From CAYSPT01 sp964432985 (GTDB lineage Bacteria; Muiribacteriota; CAYSPT01), in assembly GCA_964432985.1 (NCBI GenBank), contig CAYSPT010000001.1, positions 1 through 64,000 on the forward strand: a stretch of 64,000 bases of DNA. The letters are read 5' to 3'. Below are positions 17,511-29,100 of the stretch, one piece after another. Position numbers and translations under genes: made by a program. How positions within the stretch are numbered: position 1 is the stretch's first letter; each line of letters starts with the position of its first letter. The notes below the pieces were generated by a model that did no database searches, was not told the DNA's origin, and saw only the letters and a list, made by a program, of their open reading frames with translations.

Positions 17511-20114
17511 TTGTCGAAAAAAAAGACGAAAAACCAGGCAGACGCCGGGAGAAGTAAAGTCCTTACAGCAGAACAAAAAGGCGAAATTCTCGGTCTCATC
17601 CATATCGGGTTTTCATTGCTTATCGCCCTGGCTTTCGTGCTTCAGCATGTGGGTAACTGGAAACCGGAGTCAAACCTGCTGAGCCAGGCGCTGTGGTTTG
17701 CCAGCAGTAAAATAGGTTTCGGTGTACTCGTTGTATCTCTGATGTTCTGGACCTGGGGACTGGAGCGCATTCGCGGTCTCAAGAAAAAACCCCTTTTTCT
17801 CGAACTCACGGTCTGGGGATTGCTGGGAGCCGTTGTAGTGGTGGCCTCGGAAGTTTTCGGAGGATACGGCGGCCGGATGGGGCAAATTGTTACCAGTGTA
17901 GTCCTCATGCCGTTTCTCGGTGAGGCTGGTACCCTCGTGGTCCTGACGGTGATTACACTCATCTCGCTTATTCTCGTTTTGGACATTACGCTCCTTCCGT
18001 GGGGAAATTTAATGATTCGTCTCTCCGCGCTCCTGGCGGCAAAGCTGTACCTGGTATGTATTACCGTGGCGGCCGCTGTAGGCAGATGCGCGGTGTTTCT
18101 CTGGAATAAGATATGTGCTGCCGCACGGGCTCTGAGACGCAAGGGGCCCGTAGAAGCGGCAGGCAGCGCGGAGGTTCTGATGATAGCACCCGGAATCACA
18201 ACGACAGAGCCTGAGGGTGATTCCATTGATTTCATTTACCCTGGAACTTTTGAGCCTTCACCGGTGGCTGACACCGTTGTATCAACTTCGTCACGGACGG
18301 AAGTTGATGAGAGTGTGCCCCTGGAACATCAAGAGGGTGGTGGGGGTGGAACATTCCAGGATTTAGAAGAAGAATTTGCACTGGATGGTGGTATGGAGGT
18401 GACCGTCTACAACCTGCCGTCATCTGACGTTCTCGATCCGGTGGAGTCAATCGAAAACGAAGCGGTTAAAGAGCTGGTCCAGAAAGGATCGGAAATACTT
18501 CTGGAGACCCTCAAGCATTTCAAGATCGACGCCGTGTGCTCCCGGGCGGACGTGGGACCTTCAGTGGTACGCTACGAGCTGAAGATCCCTCCCGGTATCA
18601 AGGTGAGCAAGATAACGGGGCTCCAGGACAATATCGCGCTGGCACTGGCCACCAACAAGGTGAGGATCGAGGCTCCTATCCCGGGTAAATCCGCTATCGG
18701 GGTCGAAGTTCCCAACCCGGCCCCCAGCATCGTATACTTTCGGGAAATAATGGAATCGGAAACATTTACCAGGGATACCTCCCTGCTCAAGTTCGTGGTC
18801 GGCAAAACCATAACCGGCGAACCGGTAGTCGCGGATCTGACCCGAATGCCGCACCTGCTCATAGGCGGGGCCACGAACTCCGGCAAGAGTGTCTGCCTTC
18901 ACTCGGTTATCGCCAGCTTTCTCTTCGTTTCAAAACCCGAGCAGGTGCGGTTCATCATGATCGATCCCAAGATGGTCGAACTGTCGTTTTACAACGATAT
19001 ACCGCATCTTCTTACTCCTGTCGTGACCGATCCTCGCCTGGCTTCCACTGCGCTCAAGTGGGCGGTCCGAGAGATGGAGGCACGATACCAGTTGCTCAAG
19101 CAGTACCGGGTCAAGAACATAGACGGGTTCAACCTGCTGGTGAAAGCGATGAGTGAGGCTGAAGAAGCCCAAAGCGTTTTAGAGGCACGCGAGGAAGAAG
19201 ACACTCGTCTGGTAATGGAGGATTACGCTACCAGCGCGAGCGCTACCAGCTCGAACGCTACCAGCGCGGACGCTATCAGCGCGGAAACTATTGGCGCCGA
19301 TGGCGGCGTGGCCGATGGCGGCGTGGCCGATGGCGGCGTGGCCGATGGCGGCGGGTATGAAGAGGAGTACGAGGAAAAAGGTAATGTATTCAGCGTCGCC
19401 GACGATGACGATGACAAGCCCGATGACCTGGAACCGCTGTACTATATCGTGATAATTATAGATGAGATGGCCGACTTGATGATGATGGCGTCTCGTGAAA
19501 TCGAAGAGACCATTTGCCGTCTGGCACAAAAGGCCCGGGCGGTGGGGATACATCTCGTGCTCGCTACCCAACGGCCTTCAGTGGATGTAATAACGGGGTT
19601 GATCAAAGCCAACCTTCCGTCTAGAATAGCCTTTGCGGTATCTTCGCAAACGGATTCCAGGACCATCATGGACCGCAAGGGAGCAGAGAGCCTTCTGGGA
19701 CGGGGAGATATGCTGTACTCGCCGCTGGGAAAACCGCCGGTGCGGGTGCAGGGATCGCTTATCAAGGACGATGAAATAGAGCGTCTGGTAGAGCATTTGA
19801 AAGTCCAGGGAGAGCCCGAGTACGTGGAAGAAGTCACCCTGGAAATTGATGACGACGACGATATCGATGTTGTAAAGGTCGGTGGAGACAAAGAGGACAT
19901 GAGCCACCGGGCGGCGTTGCTGGTTATCAGCGCGCAGCACGCTTCGACCTCGCTTCTGCAGCGTAAGCTGCGGATCGGATATGGCCGGGCGGCCCGCATT
20001 ATCGATGAGCTTGAAGAAAAAGGTGTTATCGGTCCGTTCAATGAGAGCCGCCGCAAACGCGACGTGCTCATGACCATGGATGAATATAAGAGAAGATTCA
20101 TGAATGGCGCCTGA
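17511..20114 (+). CDS. ftsK: DNA translocase FtsK/SpoIIIE
   Basis: A hexameric DNA pump acting at the division septum in chromosome segregation. Of its 867 residues, 1-210 hold about four membrane helices, 210-310 an acidic linker, and the rest the motor: Walker A GGATNSGKSVCLH, Walker B YYIVIIIDEMADLMM, and the RNA/DNA-proofing helix region LATQRPSVDVITG. A C-terminal gamma winged helix follows (SAQHASTSLLQRKLRIGYG), which reads KOPS-type sites. Oddity: an acidic, repetitive insert of about 100 residues interrupts the motor just before Walker B. The TTG start follows TAGGAGAAATTCGG. Upstream DNA is the 20-bp repeat array. Confidence 0.93.
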   Translation: MSKKKTKNQADAGRSKVLTAEQKGEILGLIHIGFSLLIALAFVLQHVGNWKPESNLLSQALWFASSKIGFGVLVVSLMFWTWGLERIRGLKKKPLFLELTVWGLLGAVVVVASEVFGGYGGRMGQIVTSVVLMPFLGEAGTLVVLTVITLISLILVLDITLLPWGNLMIRLSALLAAKLYLVCITVAAAVGRCAVFLWNKICAAARALRRKGPVEAAGSAEVLMIAPGITTTEPEGDSIDFIYPGTFEPSPVADTVVSTSSRTEVDESVPLEHQEGGGGGTFQDLEEEFALDGGMEVTVYNLPSSDVLDPVESIENEAVKELVQKGSEILLETLKHFKIDAVCSRADVGPSVVRYELKIPPGIKVSKITGLQDNIALALATNKVRIEAPIPGKSAIGVEVPNPAPSIVYFREIMESETFTRDTSLLKFVVGKTITGEPVVADLTRMPHLLIGGATNSGKSVCLHSVIASFLFVSKPEQVRFIMIDPKMVELSFYNDIPHLLTPVVTDPRLASTALKWAVREMEARYQLLKQYRVKNIDGFNLLVKAMSEAEEAQSVLEAREEEDTRLVMEDYATSASATSSNATSADAISAETIGADGGVADGGVADGGVADGGGYEEEYEEKGNVFSVADDDDDKPDDLEPLYYIVIIIDEMADLMMMASREIEETICRLAQKARAVGIHLVLATQRPSVDVITGLIKANLPSRIAFAVSSQTDSRTIMDRKGAESLLGRGDMLYSPLGKPPVRVQGSLIKDDEIERLVEHLKVQGEPEYVEEVTLEIDDDDDIDVVKVGGDKEDMSHRAALLVISAQHASTSLLQRKLRIGYGRAARIIDELEEKGVIGPFNESRRKRDVLMTMDEYKRRFMNGA
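19227..19355 (+). repeat. 15-bp in-frame tandem repeats inside ftsK
   Basis: Four diverged units of GCTACCAGCGCGAGC (from 19227), a transition unit, and then four nearly identical units of GCCGATGGCGGCGTG (from 19296). The period of 15 bp gives a five-residue repeat, first of the type ATSAx, then GGVAD. The frame is kept throughout. The repeat lies within the acidic insert upstream of the Walker B motif. Confidence 0.9.
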
Positions 20115-20187
20115 ATTTCCGCACTGGATGACTTAAAAGAGGTAATTGACGTGGGAGATCAGGGCTTCGAGAAGGAGGATCAAGGCA

Positions 20188-23100
20188 ATGGTTCAGACCA
20201 AGTGCCCTTTTCTGGCACTGAGGGGGCTGGAAGGAAACCTGTCTGAAGAATCCTGGGCCTGTTTGGGGGAGGTCTGTCAGTTCTTCAGTAAATCCGCCGG
20301 AGAGTGTATGATCCGGGTTGTCGGCCGGGCATCGGAAATCTACCTGTCGGGATTGAAAACCCGGCAGGAGGAAAATGACCTGGTCATGTTGAGGGAACGC
20401 TCGGCGAGAATGAGCGAAGATGAAAAAATTGAGAGCGCCGAGATTTTCTTCAGCCAGGGGGAAAAAGCCCTCAAAAATGCCCGTGTTGAAGACGCTCTTC
20501 ACAGTTTCAAAAAGACGCTGTCGCTTTCTCCCGGTCATTCACGGGCCATTGCCGGGCTCGGTATGGCTTTCAGCAGGCTTGGGCGCCACGATGAAGCCGT
20601 CATCCACTTCAAGCAGGCGCTTTCCATCGATCAGGACAAGCCGGCGGTAGCTCTGGAGTTACTCAGGGAATACCGGATGCTCTACCATGATTACTCAGAG
20701 CGGGAGAAAATGTTTGCCCGGATTATTTCACGTTACGAAGCTGACTGTCGGGCGGAACAAAACAATTTCATGTCCCATTTTTTCCTGGGTAATTCACTGT
20801 GTTTACTGCATTCCCGGGCTCCCGCTGCTTTCAAGGACCAGCGTACCGCAGCGGTTGAGGCTTTGCGTAAAGCGGCCCAGATAAATCCGGCGTCACCCTG
20901 GCCCTACTGGAGCCTGAAAGCGGTTATGCTCATGGAAAACCGTTATGGGGAGGACATGTCCGACGAGATTGTCAGGATGTGTCAGGAGGCGGTTAAGCGT
21001 GCCCCCAACCTGGCCCGGTCTCATTTCGAACTCGGCGAAGCCTTCCTTCGGCATCCGGGAGCGGCGTTTATCGATGATGCAATTATCGAATACCGCAAAG
21101 CAATCGAGCTGAATCCACATGACCCGCGGGCGCACTTCAGGCTCGGGTACCTGTATGAAAAATCCTATCGCTACAACCAGGCTATCGAAGGTTATCACCG
21201 GGCTCTGCAGGAAGATTACGGTAATTTGCTGGCCCATTACCGCCTTGGCTGTATGTACATGGCCAACTCAATGTTTGAAAAAGCGGTCAAGCACTTGCGC
21301 CTGACGATGGAGTTGCTGACTTCGAAAAAAGCTACGGAAAAAGCTTTTTACGAGACAGAATGGGAAGAGGGAGAGCAGTCAATCGACCTCAACAAGGTCC
21401 GTCACATGCTGGGCGATATCTATGGCCGGATGCGCTTGTTCGAATCGGCCCTGGAGGAATTCGACCTGGTTCTCAGGCATGAACCCGGATACATCCCGGT
21501 AGTTATATCCAAGATAGATGTTCTGCGTGAGAAGTTCGTGGGCATGACCGACAGTGAAAATCAAATGGACAGAATTATCGATTCATACAACCAGATCGTC
21601 ACCCTGGAGCCAAACAATCCGGTGGCTCATTTTGCCCTTGGTTATGCGTACATGACGCTGCATTCCGAATCACCGGTTCTCTATGAGGAACAGCGGGCCA
21701 AGGCCCGGGGTGAGTTCAAGCTTGCTATCAAGTTCGATCCGGAAAATCTGCACTCGTACTGGATGTTGAAGAAGATTTTCCTTATCGAGATAGAGCACGG
21801 GCAAAATACTTTTGCCAGCGCCGTCAATACATGCAAGAAAGCACAGCAGATAGCACCCGATTCCGCCAGGGTGTACTATGAATTGGGAGGTGCCTTCTCT
21901 GCCGGTAAGCAGTGGGACAAGGCGAAAAGTTTTCTGAACAAGGCTCTCAAGATTGACGTCGATTATCTGGCAGCCTACATGGACCTGGTGAAAATCAACT
22001 ACCTGCAGGAGAATTTCAAGAGGGCTCTCGAGTTGTGTCAGGAAATTCTGAGACGGCGACCCAACGCGGCTGAGGCTTGTTATCAGATGGGACGTGTATA
22101 TCGCAAACTGGGCCGCCATCCTGAAGCTATTGAATCGTTCAAGAAAGCCATAGAACTCGATCTGGAATTCGCCGGCGCTTACAAACAACTCGGTGAGATT
22201 TACGAACAGATGGGTATGCTCGACAAGGCTATAGGACGTTACCGCCGGGCCGAAGAGCTCCTTCCGTCTGATTATGAGGTGGCCCTTTCTCTGGCCAGGT
22301 TGTACTGCGGCATTAAGGGAACGGAGAGTCAGTCTATCGAGGAGTACAAGATGGTGCTGGCTATCCGTCCGGATCATCTCGAAGCCCTGGTGGAGTTAGC
22401 TGAGGTTTTTGTATCCCTGGAAAAATGGGATGAGGCCATGGAGGTCTACCAGCGTACCATCATCATCCATGAGGAATCCGTCACAGCCCATTTCGGACTG
22501 GGCAAAGTGTACCATAAGCAGTACCGGCTGGATGAGTCCATCAAAGAATTGAAGCGGGCGTGCGAGCTGAAACCGGACCGGAAAGAACCCCGTTTTGAAC
22601 TGGCACAGGTACTTGGCGAGATCGGCCGGGTCGAGGAATCCATGACCGAGTTCAACAATGTGTTGAAGCTTGATCCTACTATGGTCGAAGCACACCTGGG
22701 ACTGGCCAAACTCAATTTGCAAAGCGGCCTGGTCGATGCGGCTTTCCTGGAGTACAAGAAGGTAATCGAACTGGACTCGTCTATAATGGAAGCCCACTTC
22801 GATCTGGCCCGGATTTATCTCCAGACCAATAAATCAGATAAAGCAATTTTTGAATTGAAAAAAGTAACCCAGCTCGATCCCCACAATGTCGAGGCGCACC
22901 ACCTGCTGGGAGAACTATTTTACGAACGAAACACTATCGACGAGGCTGCCATGGAGTACGATATGGCCCTGAAGCACTCACCAGACCTCTCCCTGGCCCA
23001 TGAGCGTCTCGGGGACATCTACATGGAAAAGTTCATGTTCAACAAGGCCATACTCAAATACAAGAGAGTGATCGAGCTGGAAATAGATAATGCCGACGCC

Positions 23101-26100
23101 TACTTCAAGCTGGGAGAGGCGTTCAATAAACAGGGAGCATACGAAAAGGCTCTCGACACCTATGCCCGTTCGGTGTCCATCAATCCGGAGCGGCTTGATG
23201 CATTCATCCGTATCGGACAGATTCACAATGACCGGGGGCACATCAAAAGTGCTATAGAGGCCTTCGAGAAGGCGGTTGCCCTGGCTCCTGACAATGTAGA
23301 CCTTCACTACCGTCTTGGTGTGTGTTACGACAAGCTTGACAACCTCAGTCAGGCCAACACTCATTTCCAGAAGGCCATGGAATATGCGCCCGAAGATCCT
23401 CGTATACAGTTTGCCATGGCCCAGGTCTACCGCAAGGAAGGTACGCTGGATAGGGCCATAGAGAAATACCTGGCCACTATCGACCTGGATAAGGATAATG
23501 CCCTGGCCCACCTGGAGTTGGGGAAGGCTTTTGTAAACAAGGGACGGATAGACAAGGCAATCCAGGCCTTGAAACGCTCGGCGGAACTGGATTTTGATAA
23601 CTGTGATGTGCACTTCGAGCTGGGGAAAGCGTACAAAAGTCAAGGTCTGTTCGATGAGGCCATCAGGGAATATGAAAGCGTGGTCAAGCTTTCCGCTGAA
23701 AACACCTGGGCTTATTTCGAACTGGGCAATCTCTACCACATGTCCGGGCAGTTTGATGAGGCCATAGAGGCGTTTCAAAAGACCATATCTCTGGATCCGG
23801 TAAACTCCGTTGCCCACTTTGAATTGGGTCGTCTTTACACGGAACGTTTCATGTATGACGAAGCTGTCTCCGAGTACCGGCAGGCGCTTAAGCTGGATCC
23901 CAAAAACGCTATCGCCCACTTCGAACTGGGCGAGGTGTTTATGCATCTTCAGAATATTGATGAAGCCATTCAGCAGTACAAGCGGGCGCTTTCTCTCCAG
24001 CCGGGTTATGTGGACGCCTACGTACGACTCGGCGGAATCTCGGTGGAGTCAGGAATGTACTCAGATGCGGCGGAGTACTATCAAAAAGCCATTGCCATCG
24101 AGTCTGACAATCCCCGGACCCATTTTTCGCTTGGTGACGTTTTTGAAAAACTGGGGAAGGTCGATCGTTCCATAGCCGAATACGAACGGGCGCTGGAGCT
24201 GAAACCTGATTATATAAACGTCGTTTACCGGCTGGGCAACAAGTACAAAAAGAAGCGGATGTACGACAAAATGGTAGAACTGTACGAGCACGCAGTCAGC
24301 CTGGTTCCCCGCAACGCCCTGTTCTACTTCGAGTTGGGAGAAGCTCTGCGGCATAAAGAGCGGCTCAATGAAGCTATTGCCCAGTACCAGCGCGCGCTGA
24401 AGCTCAACCCAGAATTCGTTGATGCCATTTACGGCCTGGGCACTATCTATTCGGCCATGCAGCAGTTTGACAAAGTGGTTCAGTTGTTTAAACGGGCCAT
24501 TTCGTTGTTCCCTAACAATATAAAAGCCCATTTCGAGCTTGGTAAAGCGTATACCAAAAAGTACATGATCAATGAGGCCATAGAAGAGTTCAAAAAGGTC
24601 ATCAGCCTGGATGCCAACCATCAGTTTGTACATGCCGAACTGGGGAAGATCTATGTGGAAGCGGCCATGATGGATGAAGCACGGACCGAGTTTGAAAAAG
24701 CGGTCCAGGTCAATCCCAACGATGCTGAAATATGCTTCAAACTCGGGGAATTGTACGAGAATTTCGGCGAAACGGAAAAATCAGCCGAGCTGTTCAACAA
24801 AGCCAAAACGCTGGAGCCGGATCGTGCAGAGACTTATCTGAAACTGGGCCGCGACTACGAACTGAAAGACGAATTGGACCTGGCGATTGAGGAATACAAG
24901 AAGGCCAAGGAGCTCGATGGTGACCTCATGGAGGTATATCTCAGCATCGGCCGGCTCTATTTCAAGATAGGGCGGGTGGATGAGGCTATCCCCGAGTTGG
25001 AAGCATATGTGTCGAGAAAGGCATCCGATGCCGACGCTCACATGCTGCTGGGACAGACCTATTTGGCGCGCTCCCGCTTCGACAATGCCCTGAAGCATTT
25101 TCAGAAAGTCCGTGATCTCGACCCGGCTGCTTATCAGGCGGATTTTGAAGTCGCCAGGCTTTACGTGCGGACAGGGGAGAAAGGCAAAGCCCGCGTACTT
25201 CTGGAAGAAGTATGCATGAAGAAGCCAGATTTCGCATCTGCTCATTTCGAGTTGGGGCAGTTGTTGTTGTCAGAAGGTAATTCAGAGCGGGCACTGGACG
25301 AGTTCCACCAGGCGCTGGAAGCCGACCGGGACAACCCGGGAGTCTACGTCCATCTTGGGAAGGTCTACGAAGACATGGAACTGCTGGATGACGCTCTGGC
25401 CACCTACTCCGCCGGCCGCCAACTGGACTCTTCCATGACAGAATTTACGCTCGGAATGGGAAGGATTCTCAAAGCAAAAGGGGATTTGAACGAGGCTCTT
25501 ACCGAATTGGTAGAGGGCAAAACTCAGGCACCGGGGCAGGTCGAATTCTACTTCCTGCTGGGTGAGATATACCGGGAACTGGGTCGGGATGAGGAAGCGC
25601 AGCGCGAGTACGAAGCGGCGGAAAAACTCAGTCCGGGTGATCTCGACGTGCAGCTGAGATTGGCACAGGAATACGGGGCAAAAGGACTGATCGATGAAGC
25701 GCTTCAGCGGTATCAGAGTGTCCTGGAACAACAACCGGGTAATTTCCCTGCGGCTCTGGGAATGGCCTCGATCAAGTACCAACAGGAAGACTGGGATGAG
25801 GCGTTGCAGGCATTTCAGACACTGGCGATGAAACCTGCCGGTAACTCATCTGAAGTCTTCCGTCCACTGGCGGAACTGTATATTCACCGGGACGATTTCG
25901 AGGGAGCACTTGACGCTTTGAGTCAGTTGAAAGTGCTCGAACCGGGGAATGACACCGTGTTGATGAAGAGAAGTAAAGTCCTGCTCGAAATGGGGAATCC
26001 CGAGGAGGCTTCGGCCGATATCAAAAAAGCGCTCTCCATCAAAGAAACGCCCGGCGGGTACATCGTACTGGGGCAGACACTCCTGCAGCAGGATCTGCTT

Positions 26101-29100
26101 GAAGAAGCGGAAGCGGCATTTCTCCAGGCTGAACAGCTTGGTTCTCAGGACGCCGATCTCTACTATCACATCGCGGAAATGAACCTGGCCCGGGGTGAGG
26201 AGCAGCAAGCTCTCGACTACTATCAGAAATACATTCAGGCAAATCCTGACAGTGCCGCTACCTGGCTCAAGATGGGTGATATCTATTTCGGAATGGATAA
26301 CCTGGTCGGGGCGGAAGGAGCTTTCCAACGCGCACTGGAGCTGAATCCAAATGAAATGGAACGGGGCAAGGCGCTTCTGACCCTGGGGAGAATTGCGTTG
26401 TCCAGCAGTGAGAATGAGAAAGCTCTTAAGTACCTGGAAGAAGTTTGGAATCGAGGTATGCGTAGTTTCGAGATCAGCTGTGGTCTGGGCAAGGTTTACC
26501 ACGGTATGGGCGAGAGCAAGAAGGCGATAGAGTGCCTGGAACAGGCGCGTGACCAGGAGCCGGACCGGGAAGAGGTCAGAAAGATGCTGGCCGAGCTTTA
26601 CAAGGATTCAAACCTTTTCGAGCGGGCTGTGGGCGAATATGAGGCTCTGGTCAAACTGCATCCTCACGACACGCGTCTGATTATGGATTTGGGAAGAATG
26701 TACGCGGAGCGCGGAATGAATGAGGAGGCTGCCTCATCCTTCAAAAAAGCCATCAGTATCAATCCGAACATGGCCACTTACTACCTGGAACTCGGTAAGG
26801 TGTACGAAATTGAAGAAATGTACGATGAAGCACTCAAGCAGTTCGAGGTGGCCGGAAAGTTGGACCGTGACGGTATCGATTCGAAAATCGAGAAAGCAAA
26901 AGTCTTGAGCAAGATGAAGAAGCTCGATGACGCTATTCTCGTGTTCAGAGAAATCATCAAGAGCGATTCCGGAAATTTGCGGTCTCACGTCGAGCTCGGA
27001 CGGATCTATCTCGAAGAGGGAATGATAGATCAAGCCATCGTGGAGTTCAAGAAGGTTATCGAGATAGACGACAGCAGCGTTGAAGCTCATCTGGAGCTCG
27101 GGCGGGTCTATCGAAAAATCGGCCGTGCTTACAAGGATGAGACCATGATGGAGAGTTCGATTAGCGAGTTGAAGCGGGCACTCGAACTGGATCCCAAAAC
27201 AGCAGCAGCCTATTTTGAGCTCGGCGAGTACTACCGGGAACGTGAATTTCCCGAGGAAGCCATTAACTTTTACAGGCAGGCTTTGGAAATAGAGCCGGAA
27301 AACACCGCGTTTAAAAAGAGCTTTTCCATAGTCAACAAGGTCATGCTCAAGGGCGAGATAGAGAACCGGTTGAAACAGGCCAAAGTCTACCTCGACAGGG
27401 GAATGATCGAGAATTCCATCATGGAGCTCAAAGGTGTCCTGGAAGTCGATCCCCAGAATGTTCAGGCCCACTTTGGCCTGGGTGACATCTTTATTCGCAA
27501 GGATGACATTGCCGCGGCTCTGAAGGAATATATCCAGGTAAAGGAATTAGATTCGAAATTCGCTCCCGTTTACTATTGCCTGGGCATTATCTATCAGAAA
27601 CAGGGCGATCTGGTGCGCGCCGAATCGGAACTGGAGAATCTGATTAAGCTGGAGCCGAAAAACCAGAAAGCCACCATGCTGTTGGGAGATGTCTACAGCG
27701 CGAATGAAAAGATGGATCAGGCTCTCATCGGGTACAACAAGGTTGTAGACATGGATCCGTCAAATGTGGAAGCATACTTGAAGATGGGCACAATCTACGA
27801 GAAGAGAAAGAAGCTCAACGACGCTAAAGCCCAGTACGACAAGGTTCTTCGTCTCGATCCGGACAATAAAAAGGCCCTGGGCTTTTTCGCCTCTATCCAG
27901 GGAGCGGAAATCAGAGCTCAGTTGAAACAGGGCTTTGAAGCCGCCCGTACCTATGACCAGAAGGGTGAGTTGGAAAAGGCGGTCAACGAATTCGAGAATA
28001 TCATTGATCTCGATGCTTCCAACCTGGAGGCGTACTACAGCGTGGCCAGACTGTATGAGCGGATGAACAATTCCCAAAAGGCGCTCCTGGCTTACCGCAG
28101 GACCATCGAACTGGACAAGGAAACCAAATACAGAGATGTGTTTTACCGGGGCGGACGCCTCGCTGCCCAGGCTGGTGATTACGGTGAGGCCATTCAGTTC
28201 CTGAAGAAAGCAGTAGAATTTTTCCCGGCAAATATCGAGGCCCACTTGCTGTTTATCGATCAGTTGAGACTTCGTTTCATGTACAGCGAAGAGCAGGAAC
28301 CGCTCGATGAATGGCTGAACTTGTACAAGCAACTGGTGGTTGATGAACCCGAAAACGCAGCCCGGTATTTCGAGCTCGGGTATTTCTACAACAACGTTCC
28401 TTCCGCAGCGATTCCCGAAGACGATCAACGTGACAAAGCCATTATGTACCTGGACAAAGCAAAGGAGTTTTCTCCCGATAACGGGAATATCCGCAAAGAA
28501 CTGGCCCTGGCTTACAGCCGGAACAATATGCTGAACGAAGCGGTAGAGGAGTACAAGCAAATCCTGGAGGTTGATCCAGAGGACATTGAAATACATTATA
28601 AACTTGGTGATATTTTTACTTTCCACAAGAAATGGGAAGAAGCAATCGCTGAGTACCGTCAGGTTCTCGATCTCGATCCTGAAGGTGGAATGTCCAGAAT
28701 GAAAATCATCGATGTTTATTATAAGATGTATGAGAAAGCCGATAACAAAGCGGCGAAATACTTCTCTATCCTCAAGGAGTACCAGGGCTCCGCCGAGGAA
28801 AATCCGAACAATGTCATGGCACATTTCGAACTGGGCTATGCCTACATGCGTTTGAGCGCAAACTTTGTACTGTCGAATGATGAACGCGCCAACTCCATTT
28901 TCGAGTTCAAGCAGGCGGTCTCCATTGAACCGGACAACCTTTGGCCCTATTGGGGACTCCGGTTGATTTACATCAAGGAATCGGTCAGTGGAGAGCACAT
29001 GTACGATGAAGCTATAGAGATTTGTAAGCAGGCACTGGAGCGTTCTCCGAATAATGCCAGGGCCTACTTCGAACTGGGTGAAGCCTACCACGAGAATTAT

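Noticed and set aside
27760..29091. 443-codon open frame on the minus strand inside the TPR gene, and many other long antisense frames across 20900-29100
   Set aside because: They mirror a highly regular codon pattern of the repeats on the plus strand, show no family features, and the plus-strand TPR motif is unambiguous.
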